Below are positions 52,724-61,787 of a stretch of DNA of 64,000 nt, in pieces. Numbering within the stretch: the first letter of the stretch is position 1; each line of letters opens with the position of its first letter. The notes below the pieces were generated by a model. That model ran no database searches. It was not told the origin of the DNA and saw only the letters and a list, made by a program, of their open reading frames with translations. The position numbers and the translations under genes are program-made. The stretch is from the NCBI GenBank assembly GCA_018433245.1, contig JAHDRN010000001.1, positions 186,001 through 250,000 of the forward strand, given 5' to 3'. This DNA is from Candidatus Proruminimicrobium quisquiliarum (lineage in GTDB: Bacteria; Elusimicrobiota; Endomicrobiia; Endomicrobiales; Endomicrobiaceae).

Positions 52724-54080
52724 AAAGATTTATATATTATTATTTTTGTTATCGCTGCCGTGTTTTGTTTTTGCCGCAGAAGAAAATACGCAGATTGATT
52801 TAAAATCAAGTACGCAGACAGCAGTTAATGATCCGGAAATAATTTCTCTTGCCGAATATCAAAAAGCGGCTCTGTCAAATAATGTTGAACTGCATACCGT
52901 TGAAGCCGAATCCGAATACGCCCATCAGGAATCAAAAGCCGCTTTTACAAAATATTTTCCTAAAATATCGGCGGGCGCTGCGATAGCTAATACCGACATA
53001 CTTCCCGGTCTTAACGAACCTATCGGATTGTATCCTATTACGCATCAAAGCAACGGAGCTTCTGTGCTAACCGTCGGAGCAGTTCAGCCTCTGTTTACTG
53101 GCGGCAGAATTATAAACGGCAACAAACTTGCAAGAACGGCGGCAAAAGCTTCTGATTATAAACTTAAAATTAAGCAAAACGAAGTTTACGCGCAGGCCGA
53201 AAAAAAATACAACGCTTACAGGCTTCTTGAAGATAAAATGACTACGCTTTCGGCTTATGAAAAAATGCTGGATTCTCTTTATATGCAGGTTTCGCAGGCT
53301 TTTGAAAACGGAATAGTTTCAAAAAGCGATTTTCTAAGAGTTGAACTTAAAAAAGAAGAAATAACCGTTCAAAAAGAACAGCTTGCAAAAATGACGGAAA
53401 TAGCCGCAAAGGATTTAAAGCTTTATGCGGGAATTGATGAAAACAGACAAATAACGATTGATAAAAATTTTTCTGAAACAGAAGAACCGTCATATAACAG
53501 ATCAGATTTTCAGTCGTATCTTAAAAGAAGACCCGAATACAAACTTCTTGAGGCAAACGTACAAGTTTCAAAATTGCAGAGAAATATTGAAGTCGGTTCT
53601 TATATGCCGTCATTAGCCGTCGGAGCCAGCGTTTTCAGAACGGATTATTTTTCCAATAATTATTTTGACAAAAGCCTTATGCATTATCAGGACACAGTTG
53701 CTTTTGCAACGGTAAGTATGCCTTTAAGCGACTGGTGGCAGGCATCGCATACCATAAAGGGTAAAAACGCAAAGTATAAAGCCGCAAGAGAAGAATTTGA
53801 TTCAAAGTCGCAATATCTTATGCTTGATATGGATAGTAAATTAACTCTTCTTGAAACTGCTTACCGCCAGGTAAGAGTCGCGGAAATAGGTTTTGAACTT
53901 GCCAAAACAAACAGAATAGAATCTGAAGACGGTTATAACAACGGAACCGAAAAACTTTCAGATTATCTTGAATCAATTGCCATTGAACAGGAAAAACAAA
54001 ATAAACTTGACGAGGCAAAAGCCGGTTATTTTGAAGCAAAAACCGCTTTTCTTATATCAATAGGCGCTGCCCAATATTAG
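52713..54080 (+). CDS. TolC-family outer-membrane efflux protein
   Basis: Outer-membrane channel of the TetR-controlled tripartite pump, 455 residues. A signal peptide (KKIYILLFLLSLPCFVFAAE) precedes two OEP repeats rich in coiled-coil heptads. In the first, LAEYQKAALSNNVELHTVEAE and VGAVQPLFTGGRIINGNKLA are typical; in the second, YLKRRPEYKLLEANVQVSKL and VSMPLSDWW. The end is GYNNGTEKLSDYLESIAIEQ and EAKTAFLISIGAAQY. The short overlap with the pump gene indicates coupled translation. Confidence 0.92.
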   Translation: MRNKKIYILLFLLSLPCFVFAAEENTQIDLKSSTQTAVNDPEIISLAEYQKAALSNNVELHTVEAESEYAHQESKAAFTKYFPKISAGAAIANTDILPGLNEPIGLYPITHQSNGASVLTVGAVQPLFTGGRIINGNKLARTAAKASDYKLKIKQNEVYAQAEKKYNAYRLLEDKMTTLSAYEKMLDSLYMQVSQAFENGIVSKSDFLRVELKKEEITVQKEQLAKMTEIAAKDLKLYAGIDENRQITIDKNFSETEEPSYNRSDFQSYLKRRPEYKLLEANVQVSKLQRNIEVGSYMPSLAVGASVFRTDYFSNNYFDKSLMHYQDTVAFATVSMPLSDWWQASHTIKGKNAKYKAAREEFDSKSQYLMLDMDSKLTLLETAYRQVRVAEIGFELAKTNRIESEDGYNNGTEKLSDYLESIAIEQEKQNKLDEAKAGYFEAKTAFLISIGAAQY

Positions 54081-54087
54081 CCTTTTT

Positions 54088-54116
54088 TTGAAAATAAATT
54101 ATATTTATGGTATCTT
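54088..54116 (+). promoter_or_regulatory. Promoter of the hydE-rrf2 operon
   Basis: TTGAAA (54088-54093), 17-bp spacer, TATCTT (54111-54116) with TG at 54108-54109. The T-run just before the -35 could terminate the tolC transcript. Confidence 0.55.
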
Positions 54117-54148
54117 AATTCCAAAATATAAAATATTTATTTTTAAAA

Positions 54149-55198
54149 ATGAAAAATATAATTAAAAAAGCGGAAATAAAACATATTCTTTACAAAGAAG
54201 AGATAACGGCGCTTCTTTCCGATTCTTCTTTTGATAATGAACTTTTCAAAGCCGCCGACAGAGTAAGAGAAAAATATGTCGGTAATGAAGTTCATTTAAG
54301 AGCTTTGATAGAGTTTTCAAATGTCTGCGGGCAAAACTGCAAATACTGCGGATTAAGAGCCGGGAATAAAAAAATAGAAAGATATTCCCTTGCCGAAAAA
54401 ATAATTATCGGTTTTGCCTCAAAAGCCGCAGGCTACGGATACAAAACTGCCGTTTTGCAGTCTGGTGAAAGCGGATGTTATTCAACGGACCAAATAGTAA
54501 GTATAATAAAAAAAATAAAAGAACTCGGGCTTGCTTTGACTTTAAGCATCGGCGAAAAAACGTTTGAAGAATATAAAGCATATAAAAAAGCAGGAGCAGA
54601 CAGATATCTTTTGAGAATAGAAACCACCGATAAAAACTTATATAAAAAACTTCATCCGGGAATGAGTTTTGAAAACCGAGCAGAATGTCTTTTTAATTTA
54701 AAAAAATTGGGATATGAAGTCGGAACCGGATGCCTTGTAGGCTTGCCTGAGCAGACTTTAGAGTCTTTGGCGGATGATATTTTATTTTTTAAAAAACTTG
54801 ATGCCGATATGATTGGAATAGGCCCGTTTATTCCAAATCCCGATACTCCTTTAAAAGACGAAGAAGGAGGGACGTTTAATCTCGCTTTAAAAGTGATGGC
54901 AATAACGCGTCTTCTTCTGCCTGACGTAAACATTCCTGCCACAACTGCGATGGAAACTTTAAATCCGAACGGAAGAATAATAGCTCTTCAAAGCGGAGCA
55001 AACGTTGTCATGCCTAATGTAACCGAAGGCGATTACAGAAGAAAATACGAGCTTTATCCGGGTAAAATATGCGTTTATGATGAGCCTGAAAAATGCAGAG
55101 GATGCATAACATCAAAAATTACGTCAATAGGAAGAACGGTTTCAAAAGAACAGGGAATAAGCCGTCATTTTGAGAAGAAAAAAACAATCAATAAGTAA
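54149..55198 (+). CDS. hydE: [FeFe] hydrogenase maturase HydE
   Basis: Radical SAM enzyme building the H-cluster dithiomethylamine ligand and the iron carbonyl-cyanide unit with HydG and HydF. The 349-residue protein has the BioB-like barrel with CGQNCKYCG (Cys60, Cys64, Cys67), GYGYKTAVLQSGE, LTLSIGE, RYLLRIETT, GPFIPNPDTPL and a C-terminal KCRGC extension. This layout separates HydE from BioB and PylB, both close relatives. A hydrogenase is encoded at 39182. It is 12 bp from an Rrf2 regulator. Confidence 0.9.
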   Translation: MKNIIKKAEIKHILYKEEITALLSDSSFDNELFKAADRVREKYVGNEVHLRALIEFSNVCGQNCKYCGLRAGNKKIERYSLAEKIIIGFASKAAGYGYKTAVLQSGESGCYSTDQIVSIIKKIKELGLALTLSIGEKTFEEYKAYKKAGADRYLLRIETTDKNLYKKLHPGMSFENRAECLFNLKKLGYEVGTGCLVGLPEQTLESLADDILFFKKLDADMIGIGPFIPNPDTPLKDEEGGTFNLALKVMAITRLLLPDVNIPATTAMETLNPNGRIIALQSGANVVMPNVTEGDYRRKYELYPGKICVYDEPEKCRGCITSKITSIGRTVSKEQGISRHFEKKKTINK

Positions 55199-55210
55199 GG
55201 GGGGATTTTT

Positions 55211-55648
55211 ATGAAAATATCTACTAAAGGAAGATACGCGCTAAGGCTTATGATAGATTTAGCTGAGCATAATAACGGGAAATATATTGCTTTAAAAGAT
55301 ATTTCCGCAAGACAAAAAATATCCCTGAAATATCTTGAACAAATTGTAATACAACTTTCAAAAGCCGGTTTTCTTGAAAGCGCAAGAGGTTCTCAGGGCG
55401 GCTACAGATTGGCAAAGAAACCGTCCAAATATACTGCCGGAGATATTCTCAGAGTAACGGAAGGCAGTCTTGCCCCTGTTGCATGTCTTGACTCAAAAAC
55501 CAATAAATGCCAAATTTACGATAAGTGTTCCACAATAGATTTTTGGACCGGTCTTTATGATTTAATCCTCAAATATGTTGACGGAATTACGCTTGAAAAT
55601 ATGTCCGATAAACATATCAATAAAAGTTCAAACGATTATTCAATTTAA
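55211..55648 (+). CDS. Rrf2/IscR-family regulator
   Basis: Winged-helix regulator of 145 residues. The DNA-binding part reads MKISTKGRYALRLMIDLAEH, QKISLKYLEQIVIQLSKAGF and LESARGSQGGYRLAK. Three Cys, Cys92, Cys100 and Cys106, form a C-x7-C-x5-C pattern close to the IscR Fe-S ligand pattern (C-x5-C-x5-C), so an Fe-S or cysteine sensor is likely. The following sulfur genes suggest control of cysteine or Fe-S supply, as for IscR or CymR. GGGGG precedes the ATG. Confidence 0.88.
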   Translation: MKISTKGRYALRLMIDLAEHNNGKYIALKDISARQKISLKYLEQIVIQLSKAGFLESARGSQGGYRLAKKPSKYTAGDILRVTEGSLAPVACLDSKTNKCQIYDKCSTIDFWTGLYDLILKYVDGITLENMSDKHINKSSNDYSI

Positions 55649-55667
55649 ACAATTTAATTAAAAGGTA

Positions 55668-55696
55668 TTGACATTTGAAAAAATATGTTATATATT
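55668..55696 (+). promoter_or_regulatory. Promoter of the metY-cysK-mnmA transcript
   Basis: TTGACA (55668-55673), 17-bp spacer, TATATT (55691-55696). An imperfect inverted repeat around 55699-55727 (ATTCATA ... ATAGGAAT) lies at the transcription start and could bind the Rrf2 protein encoded just upstream. Confidence 0.7.
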
Positions 55697-55751
55697 TAAT
55701 TCATAGTATTTTGATAGGAATAGTGTAAAATTAAAAAATAAGGCGGAAGTT

Positions 55752-55838
55752 ATGTATCGGAAAAAAATTTCAAAAGAAAAATTAATAATAAATTTTTTAT
55801 CATGGCGAATGTGTCTGTTTTGTCGCAGTATTATTTAA
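55752..55838 (+). CDS. Cys-containing leader peptide upstream of metY
   Basis: A 28-codon frame starts at 55752 behind GGCGGAAG. Its product begins MYRKKISKEKLIINF and ends WRMCLFCRSII. Two Cys codons near the end, just before sulfur-assimilation genes, recall Cys-sensing leader peptides of other bacteria. No terminator hairpin follows, so control would have to act by translation or mRNA stability. The gap 55649-55888 holds this frame and the promoter. Confidence 0.4.
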   Translation: MYRKKISKEKLIINFLSWRMCLFCRSII

Positions 55839-55888
55839 TAATGAAGTTTAAACATTTAATAAAAAATAAAAAAATAAGGAGCTTTAAA

Positions 55889-57172
55889 ATGACAAATAAA
55901 TATAAATTTGAAACATTACAATTACATGTAGGACAGGAAACACCGGACCCGACAACAGATTCAAGAGCTGTTCCTATATATTTGACTACTTCATACGTTT
56001 TTAAAAATTCGGAGCAGGCTGCAAAAAGATTCGGACTTGCGGAAGGGGGAAACATTTATACTCGTTTAATGAACCCCACAACAGACGTTTTTGAAAAAAG
56101 AATAGCCGCATTAGAAGGCGGAGTTGCGGCTTTGGCTACATCGTCAGGGGCAGCTGCAGTAACTTATGCCATACAAAATATTGCCCGCGCAGGCGACCAT
56201 ATAGTTTCTGCTAAAACAATTTACGGCGGCAGTTATAATCTTTTTGCAAACACGTTATCGGAAACGGGAATTGAAACAACTTTTATAGATGCCGATGATA
56301 TAATTAATTTTAAAAAAGCTATAAGAGACAATACAAAAGCAATATTTATAGAAACACTCGGAAATCCCAATTCAAGCATAATTGATGTTGACGCCGTTGC
56401 AAAAATAGCGCATGAACACGGAATTCCGCTGATAGTTGATAATACGTTTGCAACGCCTTATTTGTTCAGACCGATAGAACACGGAGCAGACGTTGTAGTT
56501 CATTCGGCCACAAAATTTATAGGCGGACACGGTACGGCTTTGGGCGGAGTTATAATAGACAGCGGAAATTTTGACTGGGCGCAGAACGATAAATTTCCGG
56601 GACTTTCAAAACCAAACCCAAGTTATCACGGGGTAGTATTCACACAGGCAGTAGGAAATCTTGCGTATATCATAAAGATAAGAACTACAATACTGAGAGA
56701 TACGGGATCGGCCGTAAGTCCGTTTAATTCTTTCTTATTTTTGCAGGGGCTTGAAACTTTATCACTCAGAGTTGAAAGACATGTTTACAATGCTTTAAAA
56801 GTTGTTGAATATCTTTCAAAACATCCGCAGGTTGAAAGAGTAAATCATCCGGCCTTGCCGAGCGATAAATACCATGCTCTCTATGAAAAATATTTCCCTA
56901 ACGGAGCAGGTTCAATATTTACATTTGAAATAAAAGGCGATGAAGTAAAAGCAAAAAAGTTCATTGATAATCTCAAAATATTTTCGCTTCTTGCAAACGT
57001 TGCCGACGTTAAATCTTTAGTTATTCATCCTGCTTCAACGACTCATTCCCAGTTAAGCAAAGAGGAACTTGAAGATTCCGGAATTAAGCCAAATACGATT
57101 CGTTTGTCAGTAGGCACGGAGCACATAGACGATATTATTGATGATTTAAATAACGCTTTTAAAAATTTATAG
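55889..57172 (+). CDS. metY: O-acetylhomoserine sulfhydrylase (PLP, Cys/Met metabolism)
   Basis: Adds sulfide to O-acetylhomoserine to make homocysteine. The 427-residue protein has [52 protein letters not shown] (in pieces), the PLP-lysine motif [18 protein letters not shown], and the family insert [20 protein letters not shown], which marks MetY rather than cystathionine gamma-synthase. The start is at 55889, after AAGGAG; an earlier in-frame ATG at 55802 would overlap the leader peptide. It is 11 bp before cysK. Confidence 0.93.
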   Translation: MTNKYKFETLQLHVGQETPDPTTDSRAVPIYLTTSYVFKNSEQAAKRFGLAEGGNIYTRLMNPTTDVFEKRIAALEGGVAALATSSGAAAVTYAIQNIARAGDHIVSAKTIYGGSYNLFANTLSETGIETTFIDADDIINFKKAIRDNTKAIFIETLGNPNSSIIDVDAVAKIAHEHGIPLIVDNTFATPYLFRPIEHGADVVVHSATKFIGGHGTALGGVIIDSGNFDWAQNDKFPGLSKPNPSYHGVVFTQAVGNLAYIIKIRTTILRDTGSAVSPFNSFLFLQGLETLSLRVERHVYNALKVVEYLSKHPQVERVNHPALPSDKYHALYEKYFPNGAGSIFTFEIKGDEVKAKKFIDNLKIFSLLANVADVKSLVIHPASTTHSQLSKEELEDSGIKPNTIRLSVGTEHIDDIIDDLNNAFKNL

Positions 57173-57183
57173 GAGATAAAACT

Positions 57184-58113
57184 ATGATGAAAATTTATAA
57201 AAAATTAACTGACTTAATAGGAAATACGCCGCTTTTGGAACTGACAAGATATGAGCAGGATAATAATCTTCAGTCTACGATTTTGGCAAAACTTGAATAT
57301 TTTAATCCGGCCGGAAGCGTAAAAGACAGAATAGCAAAGGCAATGATAGAAGATGCCGAGAAGAAAGGATTATTAAAGAAAGATTCCGTAATCATTGAAC
57401 CTACAAGCGGAAATACGGGAATAGGGCTTGCTTCCGTCGCCGCCGCAAAAGGATACAGAATAATTCTTACGATGCCTGAAACTATGAGCGTTGAAAGAAG
57501 AAATCTTCTTAAAGCTTACGGCGCGGAACTTGTTTTGACTGAAGGAGCCAAGGGAATGAAAGGAGCTATTGAAAAATCAAAAGAGCTTGCCGAAACTATT
57601 CCAAACAGTTTTATTCCCAGCCAGTTTACAAATCCCGCAAATCCTGCAGTACATAAGGCGACGACTGCCGTTGAAATTTATAACGATACAGACGGAAAAG
57701 TTGATATTTTAGTCGCAGGAGTAGGAACTGGAGGCACGATAACAGGCGTAGGAGAATATTTAAAAGCAAAAAATAAAAATATAAAAATTATAGCGGTTGA
57801 ACCGGCTGATTCTCCCGTTTTGTCTCAAGGGAAAGCAGGTCCGCACAAAATACAGGGGATAGGCGCAGGTTTTGTTCCGGATACATTGAATACAAAAATA
57901 TATGATGAAATTATTCCTGTTTCAAATGAGGATGCTTTTGAAACAGGCAGAAAACTTGCGTTAAGAGAAGGCCTTCTTGTAGGCATATCTTCGGGCGCGG
58001 CATTATTTGCTGCAACTCAGGTTGCAAAAAGACCCGAAAATAAAAATAAAGTAATAGTCGTAATTTTGCCGGATACGGGAGAAAGGTATCTGTCTACTCC
58101 GTTATTCTCATAA
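57184..58113 (+). CDS. cysK: Cysteine synthase A
   Basis: PLP enzyme making cysteine from O-acetylserine and sulfide. The 309-residue protein has [10 protein letters not shown], the Schiff-base lysine in [15 protein letters not shown] near residue 45, the substrate loop [38 protein letters not shown], and [13 protein letters not shown]. The partner cysE is not in the window. Between metY and mnmA, it supports cysteine for tRNA thiolation and iron-sulfur clusters. Confidence 0.95.
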   Translation: MMKIYKKLTDLIGNTPLLELTRYEQDNNLQSTILAKLEYFNPAGSVKDRIAKAMIEDAEKKGLLKKDSVIIEPTSGNTGIGLASVAAAKGYRIILTMPETMSVERRNLLKAYGAELVLTEGAKGMKGAIEKSKELAETIPNSFIPSQFTNPANPAVHKATTAVEIYNDTDGKVDILVAGVGTGGTITGVGEYLKAKNKNIKIIAVEPADSPVLSQGKAGPHKIQGIGAGFVPDTLNTKIYDEIIPVSNEDAFETGRKLALREGLLVGISSGAALFAATQVAKRPENKNKVIVVILPDTGERYLSTPLFS

Positions 58114-58130
58114 AAAGGTATTGACTAAAA

Positions 58131-59201
58131 ATGAAAAAAGCGATCATAGCTATGAGCGGCGGCGTTGACAGTTCCGTCGCCGCTTATCTTATAAAGCAGC
58201 AGGGATACGAAACGGTCGGCGTGACTTTAAAATTGTTTTCAAACGAAGACATCGGAGAATGCGCAACTAAAACCTGCTGTTCTATGAAAGACGTGGAAGA
58301 CGCTAAAAGCGTTTCTTTTAAACTCGGCATCAAACATTATGTCCTTAATTTTACTGAACATTTTAAAAAAGAAGTGATAAGCCGTTTTATAGAAAGTTAT
58401 GAAAAAGGCTTTACGCCTAATCCGTGCATAGACTGCAACCGTTTTATTAAATTTGACAGACTTTTAAATAAAGCGGACGAAATGGGTTTTGATTATATAG
58501 TTACGGGACATTATGCCGTAATCTCTTACGATGATATGTCAAACCGTTTTATTTTAAAAAAGTCAGTTGACGAAAAAAAAGACCAGAGTTACGTTTTATA
58601 CCAACTGACCCAAAAGCAGCTTTCAAAAACCTTACTGCCGCTGGGCAACATGAGAAAAAGCAAAATAAGAAGTATTGCGCTGCAACAGGATTTTATAAAC
58701 GCAAAAAAAGACGACAGCCAGGATATATGTTTTGTACGCGACGGCAATTATTCGAAATTTATAGAAAATTATACCGGCAGGAAAAATCTTGAAGGCGATT
58801 TTCTGGATATAAAAGGCAATATAATCGGCCGGCATAAAGGAATAATAAATTATACTATAGGCCAGCGCAAAGGGCTCGGACTTAATTTTCATAAAAGATT
58901 ATTTGTCTGCGATAAAGATATAAAGAAAAATACCGTCACGCTAGGCACTCCGGACGATTTATTTTCAAAAAGTCTTGAAGCGTCTGATATTAATCTTATA
59001 GCATGTTCAAAAATAGAAAAACCTATCAGAGTAAGAGCAAGAGTAAGATACAATCAAAAAGAGGAATTCGCCACTGTAGAACAAACCGGCGATGACAGAT
59101 TGCATATTGAGTTTGACTTTCCGCAAAGAGCAGTTACAAAAGGACAGGCAGTCGTTTTATATGATAATGATATTGTTATAGGCGGCGGCACTATAATTTA
59201 G
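58131..59201 (+). CDS. mnmA: tRNA-specific 2-thiouridylase
   Basis: Thiolates U34 of Lys, Glu and Gln tRNAs using sulfur from a cysteine desulfurase. The 356-residue protein has the PP-loop AMSGGVDSSVAAYLI near residue 7, the nucleophile loop NPCIDCNRFIKF with Cys near 102, DQSYVLYQLTQKQL, SQDICFVRDGNY with the second catalytic Cys, and GQRKGLGL. It ends the metY-cysK transcript, which suits its sulfur need. The next gene is on the opposite strand, ending one base away. Confidence 0.95.
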   Translation: MKKAIIAMSGGVDSSVAAYLIKQQGYETVGVTLKLFSNEDIGECATKTCCSMKDVEDAKSVSFKLGIKHYVLNFTEHFKKEVISRFIESYEKGFTPNPCIDCNRFIKFDRLLNKADEMGFDYIVTGHYAVISYDDMSNRFILKKSVDEKKDQSYVLYQLTQKQLSKTLLPLGNMRKSKIRSIALQQDFINAKKDDSQDICFVRDGNYSKFIENYTGRKNLEGDFLDIKGNIIGRHKGIINYTIGQRKGLGLNFHKRLFVCDKDIKKNTVTLGTPDDLFSKSLEASDINLIACSKIEKPIRVRARVRYNQKEEFATVEQTGDDRLHIEFDFPQRAVTKGQAVVLYDNDIVIGGGTII

Positions 59202-59684
59202 TCAGCTTTCCCAATCTAAATCAAAAATTTCCGCATTATCGGAGTGAGTGTCAAGTATTGCCACGGTGCTTCTTCCGTATCTTCTGGCAGATACTTCGCC
59301 CGGATTTATAAATAGCGCCTGCGGAGTTTTTTGAATATGAGGTTTATGAGTATGTCCGTATATTATATAGTCAAATTTATCTTCCGTATTATACAGACGA
59401 TGCGATAAAATAAATTTTTTGCCGTCAATTGTAAAAGAATACGGCTCGTGATAAATCTGTCCGAACGGCTGTATTGTTTTTTCAAGATCAAAAGTATCCA
59501 AATCGTTGTTGCCGAATACCGCTATCATAGGCATTTTAAGTTTTGAAAACAGTTTTGCCGACGATACAAAAGAAAAATCTCCGGCATGAAGAACAAGTTC
59601 AACCTGCCGGAGATTAAAAAATTCAACAGCTTTTATAATTTTGTCCGTATTGTTATGAGTGTCAGACAAAATTCCTATTTTCAT
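59202..59684 (-). CDS. YfcE/MJ0936-family metallophosphodiesterase
   Basis: Calcineurin-like phosphoesterase of 160 residues, likely a Mn-dependent phosphodiesterase of unknown natural substrate. Metal site motifs: GILSDTHNN near residue 3, LHAGDFS near 33, FGNNDLD near 57, HRLYN near 95, and YGHTHKPH near 109. The length and order match the YfcE group. The gene lies 0 bp from nfu, so they share a transcript, and it converges on mnmA. Confidence 0.9.
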   Translation of the reverse strand: MKIGILSDTHNNTDKIIKAVEFFNLRQVELVLHAGDFSFVSSAKLFSKLKMPMIAVFGNNDLDTFDLEKTIQPFGQIYHEPYSFTIDGKKFILSHRLYNTEDKFDYIIYGHTHKPHIQKTPQALFINPGEVSARRYGRSTVAILDTHSDNAEIFDLDWES

Positions 59685-59909
59685 TTACATTGCTACTACG
59701 TTTTTGACTTCAGGTATTTCGTCCATAATAGCTTTTCTTACGCCGTACTGGAGCGTCATAGTTGACATCGGGCATGATCCGCAAGCGCCGGTAAGTCTTA
59801 CTTTTACTATTCCGTCTTCAGTTACGTCTACCAATTCAACGTTTCCGCCGTCTGCCTGAAGGCTGGGGCGAACTTTGTTTAAGACTGATTCTACTTTTTC
59901 TTTTAACAT
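59685..59909 (-). CDS. nfu: NifU-like Fe-S carrier (Nfu domain)
   Basis: A 74-residue stand-alone Nfu domain that carries and delivers iron-sulfur clusters: KVRPSLQADGGNVELVDV and the CxxC of TGACGSCPMSTMTL (Cys43, Cys46). The two Cys bridge a [4Fe-4S] cluster in the dimer. The start fits AAGGAGAG upstream. It supports the many Fe-S enzymes here (hydrogenase, LeuCD, radical SAM proteins). Confidence 0.92.
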   Translation of the reverse strand: MLKEKVESVLNKVRPSLQADGGNVELVDVTEDGIVKVRLTGACGSCPMSTMTLQYGVRKAIMDEIPEVKNVVAM

Positions 59910-59943
59910 AACTATCTCTCCTTACTTCTTATTTTATTATAAC

Positions 59944-60050
59944 GGATTTAATATTTGGGCTGCACTCTCGTATTTTGCTTCCTTATGTACCGTTTCACTT
60001 ACGTACACCGCGGTCGCAAAATACTTCGGTTCGCTCCAAATATTAAATCC
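59944..60050 (-). repeat. Palindromic element, copy B
   Basis: Outer arms of 15 bp (GGATTTAATATTTGG, 59944-59958; complement at 60036-60050) and inner arms of 9 bp (GTATTTTGC, 59970-59978; GCAAAATAC, 60016-60024). They are separated by 11-nt internal loops on both sides and enclose a 37-nt loop with the 27-bp core (59982-60008). Copy A is at 21435-21512. Both inner arms begin GTA and end TAC, but their middles are unrelated, so pairing is conserved while sequence is not. It sits in the 59910-60193 gap, which otherwise holds no gene. Confidence 0.75.
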
Positions 60051-60193
60051 TAACGACAAAGACCAAAAACATTGCACTTCGCACAAAATCTTGCTAGTCT
60101 TAACGATACCTCAGTATTCTATTAAATTTTTAGCCATAAAGGAAGAAAGAGTTTATTAAAATACAAAATTTATGATAAATAAATTCTTTTATA

Positions 60194-61684
60194 TCACATT
60201 AAAAAAAGTATAATTTTTGTTCTATATTCTGCAGGATTAAAAATTATATAATTATCATTTAGTAATATTGAAAAATTTATATATAAACTAAAAATAAAAA
60301 ATGTAATAAATAATATTTTTAATATAAATTTTATTCTAATTTTTGATTTCACATAAATTAAATAAAATATAAATATAGATAGAATAGTTGTTATATACAT
60401 GTACTCAAAGTTGTATCTTAATGACATCCCAGCCATACAAACAACAAAAAGATTGGTAATGAATATAAAGATAGATAAAAATAAAAAAACTAGAATTTTT
60501 TTATTTTTATCTATCAAAAAATTTTTTATTATTTTTGGCAATAACAATAAAAATATTGATAAGGGAAAAACAAATATTAATCCAATTGCTTTTTCATTTC
60601 CTAAACTATGACCAATAGCTTTGACGGAAGAAAAAATTGGCAAAGTATTATTAATTAGTGGGATTTGGAAGATATGATATTTTAAACCTAAAAATAAATC
60701 TTTTAGTGGCAATATGTTTGTATATATTGGGATATCATTTAGTTGATATTTCCAACCAAATTCAAAGATAGAATCAAATCTTAAATAATTATATATAGCG
60801 ATAATCGAACCATATAATATACATGGGATAATAAAAAAGAAAATATATTTTGTAATTTGTTTAATATCTGTTTTTTTTGAATATTCAATATACAATATAG
60901 AAACAAAAAAGAACGGAATGAATAAGATATAGTGAGGTCTACAACCTACAGATAATGAAACAACTAAACCAATAAAAAAAATATAATATCTATTTTTTTG
61001 AATATTAATACTACAACAATATTGTAGAAATAGATAAACACCAAATAGTAATAAAAAACCAGCTGAGATTATAGAAACTTCGTATATGTGTGGTTGCACT
61101 AAAAAAAATATTGTAAAATCAGAAATCCCAATTAGAAAGATTGTTAAAATTTGAATCCATAAAGGTATTTTTAAATGTAAAAATATAGTTGATATTTTTC
61201 TAATAATTAATAGTGAGATTAGAAATATTAGTGATGTAAGTAATAATATAACTATTTGATCTGGTAAAAATAAATTGGTAATTAAATTAAATGGTAAATA
61301 AAATAATAAAACTGGTGTTACTCCAAAATAAAGATATATATATCCTTTATAATATGAGCAATCCCATAGCCAAAATAAAGCATGATTTTTTGTTACAGCT
61401 TCTACATATAATTGTCTTGCATTTTGATTTTGTGGTATTGGATTAGGATTTTTTGCTATATGCAAATTATATTCTTTGAAAGATTTTACTAATCTATTGT
61501 AATATACAGTGTCTCTGTACTTAAAAGAATTGAATTCATCTCTATTATGTAAATGCGCTAAAAAATAATAAAAAAATAAAACAAAGAATATTGAAATAAA
61601 AATAAATATTTTATTGTGTTTTGAAAAAATCTGTGATATAAAAGAAAATATAACTATAGTTAGTATAATTAATAAAAAAATCAA
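60194..61684 (-). CDS. Polytopic membrane protein, possible glycosyltransferase or flippase-like, TTG start
   Basis: A 496-residue, very hydrophobic protein (about eleven or twelve TM segments) read from TTG 61684, since no ATG occurs near the start; AAGAGG precedes it. A conserved-looking loop LWDCSYYKGYIYLYFGVTPV with FNLITNLF follows the first segments, and GCRPHY lies mid-protein. I know no named family with certainty; GT-C-type or lipid-carrier sugar transferases share this general design. The gene is far more AT-rich than its neighbours, uses Ile/Phe/Tyr runs and lies beside palindromic element B, so horizontal transfer is plausible. Confidence 0.55.
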   Translation of the reverse strand: MIFLLIILTIVIFSFISQIFSKHNKIFIFISIFFVLFFYYFLAHLHNRDEFNSFKYRDTVYYNRLVKSFKEYNLHIAKNPNPIPQNQNARQLYVEAVTKNHALFWLWDCSYYKGYIYLYFGVTPVLLFYLPFNLITNLFLPDQIVILLLTSLIFLISLLIIRKISTIFLHLKIPLWIQILTIFLIGISDFTIFFLVQPHIYEVSIISAGFLLLFGVYLFLQYCCSINIQKNRYYIFFIGLVVSLSVGCRPHYILFIPFFFVSILYIEYSKKTDIKQITKYIFFFIIPCILYGSIIAIYNYLRFDSIFEFGWKYQLNDIPIYTNILPLKDLFLGLKYHIFQIPLINNTLPIFSSVKAIGHSLGNEKAIGLIFVFPLSIFLLLLPKIIKNFLIDKNKKILVFLFLSIFIFITNLFVVCMAGMSLRYNFEYMYITTILSIFIFYLIYVKSKIRIKFILKILFITFFIFSLYINFSILLNDNYIIFNPAEYRTKIILFLM

Positions 61685-61787
61685 TGCAAAATACCTCTTC
61701 TTTTTGCTGAACTTAAGGGTCGATTATATTAAAATTGTTAATTCATAATCAAGAATATATGATGATATGATTTTATTGTATTAAAAA

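Noticed and set aside
60051-60193. A second hairpin element or small gene after palindromic copy B
   Set aside because: Short inverted bits (TTGCACTTCGCACAA) occur, but there is no long arm, start codon context or match to the core.
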